A program made the translations under genes and the position numbers. A stretch of 64,000 nucleotides of DNA from Azospirillum brasilense (lineage in GTDB: Bacteria > Pseudomonadota > Alphaproteobacteria > Azospirillales > Azospirillaceae): the NCBI RefSeq assembly GCF_022023855.1, contig NZ_CP059450.1, positions 1,727,001-1,791,000 of the forward strand, read 5' to 3'. This document shows positions 9,824 to 19,066 of this stretch, piece after piece. The notes below the pieces were generated by a model. It made no database searches. It was given only the letters and a program-made list of their open reading frames with translations, and was not told where the DNA came from. Each line of letters begins with the position of its first letter. The stretch's first letter is position 1.

Positions 9824-11405
9824 CCTCCTTGGCCCCATCCTCCTTGGCGCCGTCCTTCTCGCCGCCCTCTTCCTTGCCTCCTTCCTTGCCCTCGGCCGGG
9901 GCTTCGGCGACTTGCTCGGCGGCCTTCTCCCCGCCGCTCTTGTCACCGTCTTCCTTGGCGCCGTCCTTGGCCGACTCCCCCGCGGGCGGCGGGTTGGCGA
10001 GATCGGCCAGCGCCTTGTTCTCGGCGGAAACGGGAACCTCGCTGCCCTGGGCATTCTGCTGCACCGTCTCCGCGGTCTGGCGGGCGGCGGCGAGCGCCTG
10101 TCCAGGGGCGCGCCCGTCCGCCAGCGCCTGACCCAGCGCGGCGTTGAAGGCGGCGCCGGAGCCGCCCAGCGCCTGCACCGCCTGCTGGACGTTCTGCCCG
10201 CTGGCGAGCGCCGCGATCAGCCCGTCGCTCTTGACGCCCTTCGCGGTTTCGGCGGACAGGGCCAGCGCGGTGGACACGGTCTGCTGCGCCGAGCCCAGCG
10301 CGCCGGACATCTCCTGCCCGCTGGACAGGGCCCGCCCCAGCGCCTCGCCGAAGCCGTCGGCCGCCGCGCCGTCGAGCCCGGCGGCGGCGGCGAAGGTCTT
10401 GACGGTGGCCGCCACATTCTGGCCGGACGACAGCGAGGCGACCAGCGCGTCCGCCGGCTTGGCCGGAACGGCGGCGGCCTCCTGCCGGGCCGCCATGTCC
10501 GTCTGCGCCCGGGCCGAGGCGCCGAGCGCCGCGTCGGGTGGCGCGCCCTGCGCCAGCGCGTCGTTCAGGACGCTGGTGAAGGCGGGGTTACCGGCCAGCG
10601 CGCCGCCCGCACCGTCCGTCTTTCCGGCGGCGAGGGCGCCGAGCAGTCGCGCGCCGTCGGTCTGTTCGACCGCGACGGAATTGGTCTGGACCGCGCCGGC
10701 GGCGCTCTGCGCCTGCGCCGCGGTGATGGCGCCGGCGGCGTCGGCGCCGCTGGACAGGGCGTGTTCCAGGGCTTCGGCGAAGTGACCACCCGATCCGGGG
10801 CCGAGCGCCGTCACCGCGTCCTGCACCCCCACGCCGGAGGCGAGCGCCGCGGCGAGCTTGTCGGACGGCGAGACGGGAGCGGCGTCCGGCATCGCCGGGG
10901 CGGTGGGGGGAGCGGTCAGAGCCTGCGACAGGGCGGCGATTGGGTCGGCGGCGCCCGCCGGGCGGGCCGCCGGGTCCATCACCCCGCTGAACAGCGCCGC
11001 CGACAGGTCGGCAGCCGTCTTGGAATCGTTCGCGCTGCTCGGCCCGATTCCCTGTCCCTGGGCCAGGGCGACGGCCAAGCGTTGCTCCCCGGTCAGTGCC
11101 GCGGTTTCCTGGGCGGCTTGCGCCATGCGCGCTGCGGTGCCCGCGGCGATCCGGCTCGCCTGGGCGATGGCGTCGTCGGGCGTGGCGCTGGCGCCGACCC
11201 CCGCCGCGACGTCGCGCATCCAGCCGTCCGCGACGCTGCCCGCGGCGCCTTCCGGCAGGCCCTGTCCGGTCAGCGCCGCCGCCAGCTTCTCCTGCACGGC
11301 CTTCAGCGCGCCGGGATCGCCACCCAGCAGCACCGCCGCCGCTTCGGACGCCAGGGCATCGGGGATGGTCAGGAGCGGGGCGGTGGCGTCCAGGGTGTCC
11401 GGCAT
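9765..11405 (-). CDS. Giant repeat adhesin, N-terminal part, ends at frameshift
   Basis: 546 codons. ATG at 11405 has GAGAGGG about six bases upstream; a TTG further up at 11456 lacks such a site. The region is very Ala/Gly-rich, with related segments of about 60-100 residues recurring between residues 170 and 430, each resembling L(I/V)AALASGQNV, then GFGEALGRALSSG, then an Ala/Gln helix. It ends in an acidic/basic low-complexity tract with GAKED repeats. Removing the extra CATC at 9821-9824 joins this frame to the downstream one as four consecutive GAKED units. As it stands it reads GWGQGG repeats for a short way and stops at 9765. Probably the cytoplasm-emerging or retention end of the adhesin; I do not recognise a named domain. 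Confidence 0.8.
   Translation of the reverse strand: MPDTLDATAPLLTIPDALASEAAAVLLGGDPGALKAVQEKLAAALTGQGLPEGAAGSVADGWMRDVAAGVGASATPDDAIAQASRIAAGTAARMAQAAQETAALTGEQRLAVALAQGQGIGPSSANDSKTAADLSAALFSGVMDPAARPAGAADPIAALSQALTAPPTAPAMPDAAPVSPSDKLAAALASGVGVQDAVTALGPGSGGHFAEALEHALSSGADAAGAITAAQAQSAAGAVQTNSVAVEQTDGARLLGALAAGKTDGAGGALAGNPAFTSVLNDALAQGAPPDAALGASARAQTDMAARQEAAAVPAKPADALVASLSSGQNVAATVKTFAAAAGLDGAAADGFGEALGRALSSGQEMSGALGSAQQTVSTALALSAETAKGVKSDGLIAALASGQNVQQAVQALGGSGAAFNAALGQALADGRAPGQALAAARQTAETVQQNAQGSEVPVSAENKALADLANPPPAGESAKDGAKEDGDKSGGEKAAEQVAEAPAEGKEGGKEEGGEKDGAKEDGAKEDGWGQGGWGQGGREGRSRR
9791..9854 (-). repeat. 15-bp GAKED-coding repeat with CATC duplication
   Basis: On the plus strand, units of ctccttggccccatc begin at 9791, 9806 and 9825, and a variant at 9840. 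An extra catc at 9821-9824 separates the second and third units, making CCATCCAT. It shifts the reading frame by +1 on the minus strand and splits the adhesin gene. Confidence 0.95.
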
Positions 11406-11739
11406 AGTGGCCCTCTCGCCATCGCGGCGGTCGCGTATCGGGAAGGCCAATAACAAAGTGATTTGTTAAAGAAATTCTGAACGCTGCCGGTCTTTCGGCC
11501 GATCGGAAGTTAATTCTGCTTGGGTCGGTGGTCATACAACAACGAAATCCCCGCAGGGCGGGGATGGTTACTGCATGAATTTTGACTCATGCAGAAGAAA
11601 ATTGTCGATTATTGATGCATTTGAGACTTCGGTTGTAAAAGAGAGGAAGGCACCTTTCTGAAAAGTGGTGTTCAAGAACGGCGCCGCCTTTGTCATTCCA
11701 CCTGGGGATGCAGAGGCGGCGCCGTCCGTGCGGATCGCG
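11406..11739 (-). promoter_or_regulatory. Upstream region of the adhesin operon with several inverted repeats
   Basis: A 334-bp gap, clearly AT-richer than its neighbours, between the end of the sugar-ABC operon and the adhesin start. It holds AACAAA-GTGA-TTTGTT (11452-11467), an 8-bp stem ATCCCCGC/GCGGGGAT (11547-11565), and CTGCATGA/TCATGCAG with an 8-nt spacer (11571-11594). These may be regulator sites or 5' leader structure. I saw no convincing sigma-70 boxes. Confidence 0.45.
11679..11724 (-). terminator. Strong stem-loop after the sugar ABC operon
   Basis: Perfect 11-bp inverted repeat CGGCGCCGCCT/AGGCGGCGCCG with a 24-nt loop, 16 bp after the ATPase stop. There is no good T-run after it, so it may terminate weakly or protect the transcript's 3' end. 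Confidence 0.55.
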
Positions 11740-12975
11740 TCAGGAGGCCGTCCGGATGGTGCCGACGCGCCCGCCGGCCAGGAAGTCCTCCGCGGCCCGC
11801 CCGCCGACGCGGAGGCCGCTGTCCTTCTCGAACAGGGAGAAGTCCTTCAGCAGGCAGTCGATGCCGACCGCCTCGCCGACGCGCAGCTCGCTGTAGCCGG
11901 GGACGGAGACCATCACCTCGTCCGTCAGGCCGCCGTCGTCGTCGTGGGCGGTGTGGACGCCGGATAGCTTCACCGAGATCAGCGATTCCGCCCCCACATG
12001 CTCGACCAGGGTGACGGTGCCCGGCAGGCTCTTGCCCTGGCCCGGCGGGACGACGGCGAGCGCGCCGGGGCGCAGGCCCAGCCACACCTTCATGCGGCTG
12101 CTGCCGCCCACCCGCTCGGTCCCAGGGCGCTCGGCCTTGTCGGGCAGCGGCAGGACGCTGTTGCCGATGCGCACGGTCATGCCCTCGACCTCGGCGTCGA
12201 TCAGGTTCATCGGCGGCGTGCCGATGAAGCGGGCGACGTAGGTGTTGGCCGGCTTCTCGTAGATCTCGCGCGGGGTGCCGTACTGCTGGAGATGTCCGTC
12301 GCGCATCAGCGCGATGCGGGTGCCCATGGTCATCGCCTCGATCTGGTCGTGGGTGACGTAGACGAAGTTGCCGCCGACCCGCTGGTGGAGCTGGGTGATC
12401 TCCGCCCGCATGGCGGTGCGCAGCTTGGCGTCGAGGTTCGACAGCGGCTCGTCCATCAGGAAGGCCGACGGCTCGCGCACCATGGCGCGGCCGAGCGCCA
12501 CGCGCTGGCGCTGGCCGCCCGACAGGGTGCGCGGGTGGCGGTCCAGCACCTTGGTCAGGGCCAGCGTGTCGGCGGTGCGCTCCACGAGGTCGCGCACCTC
12601 CGGCGAGTTCTCGATGCGGCGCTTGAAATAGTCGCCAATGAAGGGGATGTGGAACCACCAGCGGAACTGCCGCATGATCAGCGGGAAAGCGATGTTCCGG
12701 CGCACCGTCATGTGCGGGTAGAGCGCGTAGGACTGGAAGACGAAGGCCATGTCGCGGTCGCTGGGCGGCAGCTCGTCCACCCGCTTGCCGCCGAGATGGA
12801 TCTCGCCGCTGGTCACCGTCTCAAGCCCCGCGATCATGCGCAGGATGGTGGACTTGCCGCAGCCCGACGGGCCGAGCAGCACCAGGAATTCGTCGTCGCC
12901 GGCCTCCAGGCTCACGTTGTCGATCACGGTCAGGGAACCGAAGGACTTCGTGACGTTCTGCAGTTTGATAGCCAT
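11740..12975 (-). CDS. Sugar ABC transporter ATPase, MalK/UgpC type
   Basis: 411-residue cytoplasmic ATPase that powers uptake by the two permeases just upstream. Walker A GPSGCGKST, signature LSGGQRQRVALGRA, Walker B FLMDEPLSNLDAK and switch VTHDQ are all canonical, and a C-terminal TOBE/MalK-like regulatory region follows residue 270. It is longer than the usual 360-370 residues, partly because of an aromatic and charged insertion between residues about 105 and 135 (RQFRWWFHIPFIGDYFKRR), inside the helical subdomain. It is the last gene of the ten-gene operon, 61 bp after the second permease. The exact substrate cannot be read from it; a sugar or sugar acid fits the operon. Confidence 0.93.
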   Translation of the reverse strand: MAIKLQNVTKSFGSLTVIDNVSLEAGDDEFLVLLGPSGCGKSTILRMIAGLETVTSGEIHLGGKRVDELPPSDRDMAFVFQSYALYPHMTVRRNIAFPLIMRQFRWWFHIPFIGDYFKRRIENSPEVRDLVERTADTLALTKVLDRHPRTLSGGQRQRVALGRAMVREPSAFLMDEPLSNLDAKLRTAMRAEITQLHQRVGGNFVYVTHDQIEAMTMGTRIALMRDGHLQQYGTPREIYEKPANTYVARFIGTPPMNLIDAEVEGMTVRIGNSVLPLPDKAERPGTERVGGSSRMKVWLGLRPGALAVVPPGQGKSLPGTVTLVEHVGAESLISVKLSGVHTAHDDDGGLTDEVMVSVPGYSELRVGEAVGIDCLLKDFSLFEKDSGLRVGGRAAEDFLAGGRVGTIRTAS

Positions 12976-13036
12976 GGGCTTTTCCCTTTTATCTCTCGGG
13001 CGTGTCGGTGCAAGGGGGGGCGGGATCGGCCCACGG

Positions 13037-13858
13037 TCAGCCCTTGACGCCGCCGGTCGTCATGCCGGCGACCACGTAGCGTTGGACGAACAGGTAGAAG
13101 ACGACCGCCGGCAGCGTGTAGATGAAGCCGACCGCCATGACCGTGTGCACCGGGGTGCTCAACTCGCCCACGAAGCTGGCGAGGCCGACCGAGGCGGTGC
13201 GCAGGGCGTCGTCGCTGATGAAGGTCTGGGCGAAGACATACTCGTTCCAGCCGTGGAAGAAGGCGATCACCGCCGCGGCGGCCAACGTCGGCGCGATCAG
13301 CGGAACCACCACCGCCAGCACGATGCCGAGGCGGGAGCAGCCGTCCACCCTTGCGGCCTCCTCGATCTCCGACGGCACGCCGTCGATGGCGCCCTTCAGG
13401 ATCCAGGTCACCACCGGCACGGTGAAGGCCGTGTTGGCCAGGATCAAGCCGAGCAGCGTGTTGAGCAGCGACAGCTTGGTGAAGATGTCGTAGAGCGGCA
13501 CCACCAGCATCGCTTCCGGCAGCATCTGCGTCATGAACAGCGCGAAGCCGAGCAGCAGCTTGCCGTTGAAGGTCAGCCGCGACAGCGCGTAGGCCGGCAG
13601 CACCGACAGCAGGATGCTCAGCACCGTCGTGCCGACCGCGACGATCAGGCTGTTGATCAGCCATTGGCGCAGCGAGGTCTCGGTGAAGGCGTCGGCGTAG
13701 GTGCCGATCTGCGACAGCGTCGGCAGCAGGTTCGGCGTGTCGTCGAACAGCCGCTCCGACGGGGTGAGCGAGGTCACCAGCATCCAGTAGAGCGGGAAGG
13801 CCGCCACCCCGAGGAGGACCAGGACGGCGAGCGTGCGGGCCGTGGAATTGTGCTTCAT
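13037..13858 (-). CDS. Sugar ABC transporter permease, MalG type
   Basis: 273-residue inner-membrane protein with six predicted helices and the EAA loop EIEEAARVDGCSRLGI near residue 165-180, which contacts the ATPase. ATG at 13858 lies five bases after the stop of the first permease. Belongs to the CUT1 carbohydrate uptake group together with its neighbours. The first hydrophobic segment (TLAVLVLLGVAAFPLYW) follows a short basic N-terminus. Confidence 0.92.
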   Translation of the reverse strand: MKHNSTARTLAVLVLLGVAAFPLYWMLVTSLTPSERLFDDTPNLLPTLSQIGTYADAFTETSLRQWLINSLIVAVGTTVLSILLSVLPAYALSRLTFNGKLLLGFALFMTQMLPEAMLVVPLYDIFTKLSLLNTLLGLILANTAFTVPVVTWILKGAIDGVPSEIEEAARVDGCSRLGIVLAVVVPLIAPTLAAAAVIAFFHGWNEYVFAQTFISDDALRTASVGLASFVGELSTPVHTVMAVGFIYTLPAVVFYLFVQRYVVAGMTTGGVKG

Positions 13859-13863
13859 GGGGA

Positions 13864-14802
13864 TCACCGTTTCCCGGCGGCCTTTTCCGCCCGCGTCGAC
13901 AGCCAGAAATAGACCAGCGTCACCAGGATCGCGACGACCAGCCCGATGATGCCGACCGCCGCCGCGCGGCCGAGGTCGAGATAGACGAAGGCGCGGCGGT
14001 AGAGGTCGATGACCAGCGTGTTGGTCTCGCCCAGCGGGCCGCCCTGGGTCATCAGCCAGATCACGTCGAAGCGGCGCAGCGACCACACCGTGATGAGCAG
14101 GGTCAGCAGGGCCACCGACGGGCGGATGGTCGGCCAGGTGACGGCGCGGAAGATGCTGAGCCGGTCGGCCCCGTCGATCACCGCCGCCTCGCGCAGCTCC
14201 GACGGCACGCCCTGGAGGGCGGCCAGGATGACGACGGAGGAGAAGGGGAAGATCTGCCAGATCGTGGTGATCAGGATGGCCGGCAGGGCGAAGGACGGCT
14301 CGTCCAGCCAGTTCACCCCGCCGTCGGCGAAGCCCAGGAACTGGGCGAGGTGGCTGAACAGGCCGTACTGCGCGTTGAACATCCACACGAAGATCAGCGC
14401 CGCGGCGACCGGCGGGGCGGCCCAGGGGATGGTGACCAGCGCGCGGGCGATGCCGCGCCCCCGGAAGGTGCCGTCGAGCAGCAGCGCCGCCAGCAGGCCG
14501 AGCCCGATGGAGGCGACCACGCAGACCAGCGTGTAGACCGCGGTGACGCGCAGGACCTGATGGAACTCCGGGTCGAAGACGAGCTCGCGGTAATTGTCCA
14601 GCCCGACGTAGGTCTGCTGGCCGGGCGAGAGCAGCGAGGTGGAGGTGACGCTGAGCAGGAATTCCTGCACCAGCGGGTAGCCCTGGAAGACCAGGAGGTA
14701 GAGCGCCACCGGGGCGACGAAGAGTGCGGGAACCCAGCGGCCATGGTCGATCGGCGCGCGCCGCGCGGCGGCCCTGGGCTGGCTCACGGTCCTGCTCATC
14801 AT
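13864..14802 (-). CDS. Sugar ABC transporter permease, MalF/UgpA type
   Basis: 312-residue inner-membrane subunit paired with the MalG-type permease. Six predicted helices, an extended cytoplasmic N-terminus rich in Arg/Ala, and the EAA motif SELREAAVIDGADRLSIF around residue 200. Two adjacent ATG codons (14802 and 14799) could start it; no strong ribosome site favours one. It lies 54 bp after the binding-protein gene, the usual order binding protein, permease, permease, ATPase. Confidence 0.92.
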   Translation of the reverse strand: MMSRTVSQPRAAARRAPIDHGRWVPALFVAPVALYLLVFQGYPLVQEFLLSVTSTSLLSPGQQTYVGLDNYRELVFDPEFHQVLRVTAVYTLVCVVASIGLGLLAALLLDGTFRGRGIARALVTIPWAAPPVAAALIFVWMFNAQYGLFSHLAQFLGFADGGVNWLDEPSFALPAILITTIWQIFPFSSVVILAALQGVPSELREAAVIDGADRLSIFRAVTWPTIRPSVALLTLLITVWSLRRFDVIWLMTQGGPLGETNTLVIDLYRRAFVYLDLGRAAAVGIIGLVVAILVTLVYFWLSTRAEKAAGKR

Positions 14803-14856
14803 GATGCGGTATCCGGAGTTGGGACCGGCGGCGCCGGGGCGCCGCCAGTGAAAACC

Positions 14857-16122
14857 TTACTTCTGGGCGAGCACGCGGGCGGTGATCAGGCGCTGCGCCT
14901 CGTCCATGGCGGTCTGCGGGGCGACGCCGCCCTGGAGCACCTTGAGGAGCTGCTGGACGATGATCTGCTGGATCTCCGGCGCCTTGGTCTCAAGCCCCTG
15001 CGGCAGGGCCGGCACGCTGTTCGGGGTCTGCGCGTCGTAGACCTTCAGCCAGGGCATGGCCTGAAGCTCCTCCGGCGTGCGCTCCACCGTCGTCGCGACG
15101 TTGGCGGCGCCGAGCAGGGTCTGGAGTTCCTGCTGCTGCTGGGGCTGGAGCGCCCATTGCAGGAACTTGCCGGCGGCGTCCTTCACCTTGGTGTTGGCGT
15201 TGATGGTCACCGGAGCCAGGATCATGCCCTGCTCCTTGTGCGGGAAGGGCGACGGGGCGGCGGCGATGGGGTGCGCCTTGCCCTGCGAGGTCAGGATGGT
15301 GGCAACGCCGCCGTTGTCGATCTCCATGGCGACCTTGCCTTCCCAGAACATCCGCCGGTAGGTGGCGGCGTCGGTGCCCTTGGGGATCATGCCGGCGTCA
15401 TAGACGGTCTTGTAGGCGGCGACACCCGCCACGACCTCCGGGCTGTTGAAGGTCGGTGTGCCGTCCGGCTTGGACCAGCGCCCGCCGAAGCCATAGACGA
15501 AGTTGGTCAGGTCGTACCAGACGCCGCCGCGTTCGGCCATCGTGGCGCGGAAGGCGAAACCGTAGTTGCCGTCCTTCGTCGCCTCCTTGCCGAGCTTCAC
15601 GAACTCCTCGAAGGTCTTGGGCGGCGTGCCGTTGGGCAGCAGCGCGGCGTTGTAGACCATCGCGTAGTTGGCGGTGTCGAAGGCGAAGCCGTAGCGCTTG
15701 CCCTCGACCTTCATGTACTGGTCGGCGGCGGTGAAGGGATAGGCGCCGTCCTTCACGATGTCGTCGATCGGCAGGACCGACTTGGCGGCCACCGCGGCGT
15801 AGAACTCCGGTAGGTCGAAGCGGATCACGTCGGGGCCGCCGTTGCCGCCCATCTGCGTGAAGATGGTGGTGGCGAAGGAGGAAAAGGGGATGGTGACCGG
15901 CTTGACCTCGATGTCGGGCTGCGACTGGTTGAACTTTTCCACCCAGGCCTTCAGCCGGTCGCCGCGGCCGACCTCGGCGAAGTGGGACGCAGCGAAGGTC
16001 ACCACCGTCTTTCCGGATGACTGGGCCAGGGCGACCGACGCGGTGCCCAGCGCCAGGGCCGCGGCCAGCCCGCCGGCCAGAAGGGGGGTAATGCCCGTGA
16101 TTGCGCTCAGAAACGGCTTCAT
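14857..16122 (-). CDS. Sugar ABC transporter periplasmic binding protein (family 1)
   Basis: 421 residues with a signal peptide (hydrophobic core LLAGGLAAALALG, cleavage likely after SVALA near residue 34) and the layout of the MalE-like family: DVIRFDLPEF, then the hinge WYDLTNFVYGFGG and the C-terminal alpha lobe. It would capture the sugar or sugar acid in the periplasm for the permeases downstream. The ATG at 16122 has AGGAGGA upstream. A 101-bp gap with a possible stem-loop separates it from the dehydrogenase, so it may have an extra promoter. Confidence 0.92.
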   Translation of the reverse strand: MKPFLSAITGITPLLAGGLAAALALGTASVALAQSSGKTVVTFAASHFAEVGRGDRLKAWVEKFNQSQPDIEVKPVTIPFSSFATTIFTQMGGNGGPDVIRFDLPEFYAAVAAKSVLPIDDIVKDGAYPFTAADQYMKVEGKRYGFAFDTANYAMVYNAALLPNGTPPKTFEEFVKLGKEATKDGNYGFAFRATMAERGGVWYDLTNFVYGFGGRWSKPDGTPTFNSPEVVAGVAAYKTVYDAGMIPKGTDAATYRRMFWEGKVAMEIDNGGVATILTSQGKAHPIAAAPSPFPHKEQGMILAPVTINANTKVKDAAGKFLQWALQPQQQQELQTLLGAANVATTVERTPEELQAMPWLKVYDAQTPNSVPALPQGLETKAPEIQQIIVQQLLKVLQGGVAPQTAMDEAQRLITARVLAQK

Positions 16123-16171
16123 GCTGCGTCCTCCTCTGAATTTGTTCGTTTGCTGTCTTTTTTTGGTTGGT

Positions 16172-16211
16172 TTAGCCCGCAATCCCGGAACCATACCAGA
16201 GTATGCGGGCC
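16172..16211 (-). other. Possible stem-loop between dehydrogenase and binding-protein genes
   Basis: GCCCGCA/TGCGGGC, 7 bp, with a 26-nt loop, followed on the minus strand by an A-rich leader up to the ribosome site of the binding-protein gene. Could tune relative expression of catabolic and transport genes. It lacks a T-run. Confidence 0.35.
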
Positions 16212-16223
16212 GGTGATCGGGGT

Positions 16224-17804
16224 TCAGTGCCGGCCCAACGCTCCGTCGACCCGGCGCCACAACCCCAGCGGGTTGCCGTCGCGCAGGGCCTCCGGCAGCA
16301 GGTCGGCCGGGATGTCCTGGTAGCAGACGGGCCGCAGGAACCGCTCGATGGCCGCCGTGCCGACCGAGGTGGTGCGGCCGTCGGACGTGGCCGGGAAGGG
16401 GCCGCCATGGACCATGGCGTGGCAGACCTCGACGCCGGTCGGCCAGCCGTTCGCCAGGATGCGGCCGGCCTTGCGCTCCAGCGTCGGCAGCAGGACCGCC
16501 GCCGCCTTCGTGTCCGCCGTGTCCATTTGCAGGGTCGTTGTGAGCTGGCCGTCCAGCCTTTCCGCCACGGCGCGCAAAGACTCCAGATCCGGGCAGCGGA
16601 TGAGCAGCGAGGCGGCACCGAACACCTCCTCCCGCAGGGCCGGGTCGTCGAGGAAGGCGTCGGCGGTCGTGGCGAACAGCGCCGCCCGGCACCGGTTGGG
16701 AGCGTCGCCATCCAGCCCGCGCGCCAGCGTCTTCACGCGGGCGTTGCCGGCCAGGGCCGCCACCCCGGCGTCGAAGGCGGCGTGGATGCCCGGCGTCAGC
16801 ATGGTCGGCGCCGCGCTGCCGCCCAGCGCCTCCACGGCGGCGCTGACGAAGCGGTCGAGGTCCGGCCCGTCCACCGCCAGTAGGATGCCGGGGTTGGTGC
16901 AGAACTGCCCGGCGCCCATGGTCAGCGAGGCGACGAAGCCCCGGCCCAGAGCCTCCGCCCGCGCAGCGAGCGCCGCCGGCAGCAGGAAGACCGGGTTGAT
17001 GCTGCTCATCTCCGCGTAGACGGGAATCGGTTCCGGCCGCTTGGCCGCCACCTCCATCAACGCCACGCCGCCGCGGCGCGACCCGGTGAAGCCGACCGCC
17101 TTGATGCGCGGGTCGGCGACCAGCGCCGTGCCCACCGACGAGCCGGCGCCGAAGATCAGCGAGAAGACGCCCTCCGGCAGGCCGCACTCCGCGACGGCGG
17201 CCTGGACGGCGCGGCCGACCAGCTCCGACGTGCCGGGATGGGCGGAGTGGGCCTTGACCACCACCGGGCAGCCGACGGCGAAGGCCGAGGCGGTGTCGCC
17301 CCCGGCCACCGAGAAGGCCAGCGGGAAGTTGCTGGCGCCGAACACCGCGACGGGGCCGAGCGGGATACGGCGCTGGCGCAGGTCGGGGCGGGGCAGCGGC
17401 GCCCGCTCCGGCAGGGCCGGGTCGATGCGGGCGCCAAGCCAGCTTCCCTCCCGCACCACCGCGGCGAAGAGGCGGAGCTGGCCGACGGTGCGGCCCCGCT
17501 CCCCCTCCAGCCGGGCGCGCGGCAGGCCGCTTTCGGCCATGGCGCGGACGATCAACTCGTCGCCGAGGTCGAGGATGTTCCGGGCGACCGCCTCCAGGAA
17601 GACGGCCCGGTCCTCCGGCGCGGTCTCGCGGAAGCGGTCGAAGGCGTCCCAGGCGAGCTGGCAGGCGCGGTCCACCTCCGCCGTCCCGCCGCCGCCGAAG
17701 GCGGGTTCCAGCTTTGCCCCGGTGGACGGGTCGATGGCGTAGATCTCGCCGATGCGGCCGCGGTGGCTCTCGGCGCCGATCAGCATCATGCCGGTGAGGG
17801 TCAC
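16224..17804 (-). CDS. Alpha-ketoglutaric semialdehyde dehydrogenase (aldehyde dehydrogenase family)
   Basis: 526-residue soluble enzyme predicted to oxidise 2-oxoglutarate semialdehyde to 2-oxoglutarate with NAD(P)+, the last step of the non-phosphorylative pentonate and hexarate routes. Seen: [20 protein letters not shown] (cofactor region, near residue 155), catalytic Glu in [11 protein letters not shown] (near 270), catalytic Cys in [10 protein letters not shown] (near 305). This YAEMSSINP form and the length are those of the KGSADH subfamily known from Azospirillum sugar-acid pathways rather than generic aldehyde dehydrogenases. GTG at 17804 is chosen because AAGGA lies seven bases upstream; ATG at 17789 is an alternative. 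It follows the XylX-like dehydratase by 46 bp, its expected metabolic partner. Confidence 0.9.
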   Translation of the reverse strand: MTLTGMMLIGAESHRGRIGEIYAIDPSTGAKLEPAFGGGGTAEVDRACQLAWDAFDRFRETAPEDRAVFLEAVARNILDLGDELIVRAMAESGLPRARLEGERGRTVGQLRLFAAVVREGSWLGARIDPALPERAPLPRPDLRQRRIPLGPVAVFGASNFPLAFSVAGGDTASAFAVGCPVVVKAHSAHPGTSELVGRAVQAAVAECGLPEGVFSLIFGAGSSVGTALVADPRIKAVGFTGSRRGGVALMEVAAKRPEPIPVYAEMSSINPVFLLPAALAARAEALGRGFVASLTMGAGQFCTNPGILLAVDGPDLDRFVSAAVEALGGSAAPTMLTPGIHAAFDAGVAALAGNARVKTLARGLDGDAPNRCRAALFATTADAFLDDPALREEVFGAASLLIRCPDLESLRAVAERLDGQLTTTLQMDTADTKAAAVLLPTLERKAGRILANGWPTGVEVCHAMVHGGPFPATSDGRTTSVGTAAIERFLRPVCYQDIPADLLPEALRDGNPLGLWRRVDGALGRH

Positions 17805-17850
17805 GGGCGGGTCCTTTCCTGGTCTCGGTGCTCTTGGTCTCGGGGCGGCA

Positions 17851-19035
17851 TCAGCCGAGCAGGCCGCGGCCCGCGAGGTTCCGCATCAGCGCGGCGGCGC
17901 CGAAGTCCCAGGGCGCGCAGTCGGCGCAATGGCGGACCCGGTTGGTCAGGCTGCCCAGCGCCGGGGCGGTGATGGTCACCACGTCGTCCAGCTTGTGGGT
18001 GAAGCCCTCGCCCGGACGGTCGCGGTCCTCGACCGGCGCGAACATGGTGCCGAGCAGCAGGACGAAGCCGTCCGGATACTGGTGGTTCTCCCCGATGGTG
18101 GCCTCCACCAGCTCCACCGGGTCGCGGCTGATCTGCGACATGGAGCTGGAGCCCTCCAGCCGGAAGCCGTCGCTGCCCTCGACCACCAGCCCAAGCTCGG
18201 CGCTGCGCACGCCGTCGAGCGTGAAGCGGTCGTCGAACAGGCGGATGAACGGACCGATGGAGCCGCTGGCGTTGTTGTCCTTCGCCTTGCCGAGCAGCAG
18301 GGCGGAGCGCCCCTCGACGTCGCGCAGGTTCATGTCGTTGCCGAGCGTCGCGCCGACGATGTCCCCGCGGCTGGAGGCCAGGACGGCGATTTCCGGCTCC
18401 GGGTTGTTCCACACGGAATAGGGCGGGATGCCGACATGGGCGCCGGTGCCGACCGCCGACATCGGCTGGCCCTTGGTGAAGATCTCGGCGTCGGGGCCGA
18501 TGCCGACCTCCAGATACTGCGACCACACCCCGCGGGCGATCAGCGCCTTCTTGACCTCCATGGCCTCCGGCGAGCCGGGCTTCAGGCTGGACAGGTCGCG
18601 CCCGATCAGCGCGTCGATGTCGGCGCGGATGGCCAGCGCCTTCTCCGGGGCGCCGCGCGCCTGCTCCTCGATGACGCGCTCCAGCAGGCTGACCACGAAG
18701 GTCACGCCGGACGCCTTCACCGCCTGGAGGTCGATGGGGGCCAGCAGCCAGGGCCGCTCCGGGTCGCGCCGGTCCTCGTCGGAGTTGGCGAGAAGCGTTG
18801 CAGCGGTGCCGATCCATTCACCGGGCAGGTCGCGGGCGATGGCCGCGGCGGCGCCGGTCTCCACCAGATCGCGCACGGTGGGCGCGTCGCGGCTGGTGAT
18901 GTCGAAGACGTCCCGGCCGCGCACGGCGATGACCGAGGGGCCGACGCCCGGGCGCCAGGCGCGCCCGACCAGCAGCGCGCCCTCGTCCGCCGGCAGGGCG
19001 GCGGCGGGGTCGAGGGGAAGGGGTCGCTTGCTCAT
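17851..19035 (-). CDS. FAH-family 2-keto-3-deoxy-aldonate dehydratase, XylX-like
   Basis: 394-residue soluble protein. The C-terminal two thirds is a fumarylacetoacetate-hydrolase fold with the metal-site region [20 protein letters not shown] and [20 protein letters not shown], then [18 protein letters not shown]. From memory this agrees closely, in length and motifs, with Caulobacter XylX, which dehydrates 2-keto-3-deoxy-D-xylonate to 2-oxoglutarate semialdehyde; the next gene encodes the dehydrogenase for that product. The ATG has GAGGAGAGGA upstream. The substrate sugar acid (xylonate, arabonate or another) cannot be fixed from sequence. No aldonate dehydratase or sugar dehydrogenase is present in the window, so earlier steps must be elsewhere or use the CoA genes. 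Confidence 0.85.
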   Translation of the reverse strand: MSKRPLPLDPAAALPADEGALLVGRAWRPGVGPSVIAVRGRDVFDITSRDAPTVRDLVETGAAAAIARDLPGEWIGTAATLLANSDEDRRDPERPWLLAPIDLQAVKASGVTFVVSLLERVIEEQARGAPEKALAIRADIDALIGRDLSSLKPGSPEAMEVKKALIARGVWSQYLEVGIGPDAEIFTKGQPMSAVGTGAHVGIPPYSVWNNPEPEIAVLASSRGDIVGATLGNDMNLRDVEGRSALLLGKAKDNNASGSIGPFIRLFDDRFTLDGVRSAELGLVVEGSDGFRLEGSSSMSQISRDPVELVEATIGENHQYPDGFVLLLGTMFAPVEDRDRPGEGFTHKLDDVVTITAPALGSLTNRVRHCADCAPWDFGAAALMRNLAGRGLLG

Positions 19036-19066
19036 GATTTCCTCTCCTCTTGCTTGCGCCGGGTCG

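Noticed and set aside
9765-9854. Programmed ribosomal frameshift in the adhesin
   Set aside because: No slippery heptamer or following structure is seen, and the exact CATC duplication explains the shift more simply.
8715-11453. A 912-codon plus-strand open frame
   Set aside because: Antisense to the adhesin gene; composition mirrors the Ala-rich coding strand and no domain or ribosome site is evident.
11679-11724. tRNA-like or small RNA structure
   Set aside because: It is a single long stem without cloverleaf features and is better explained as a transcript end.
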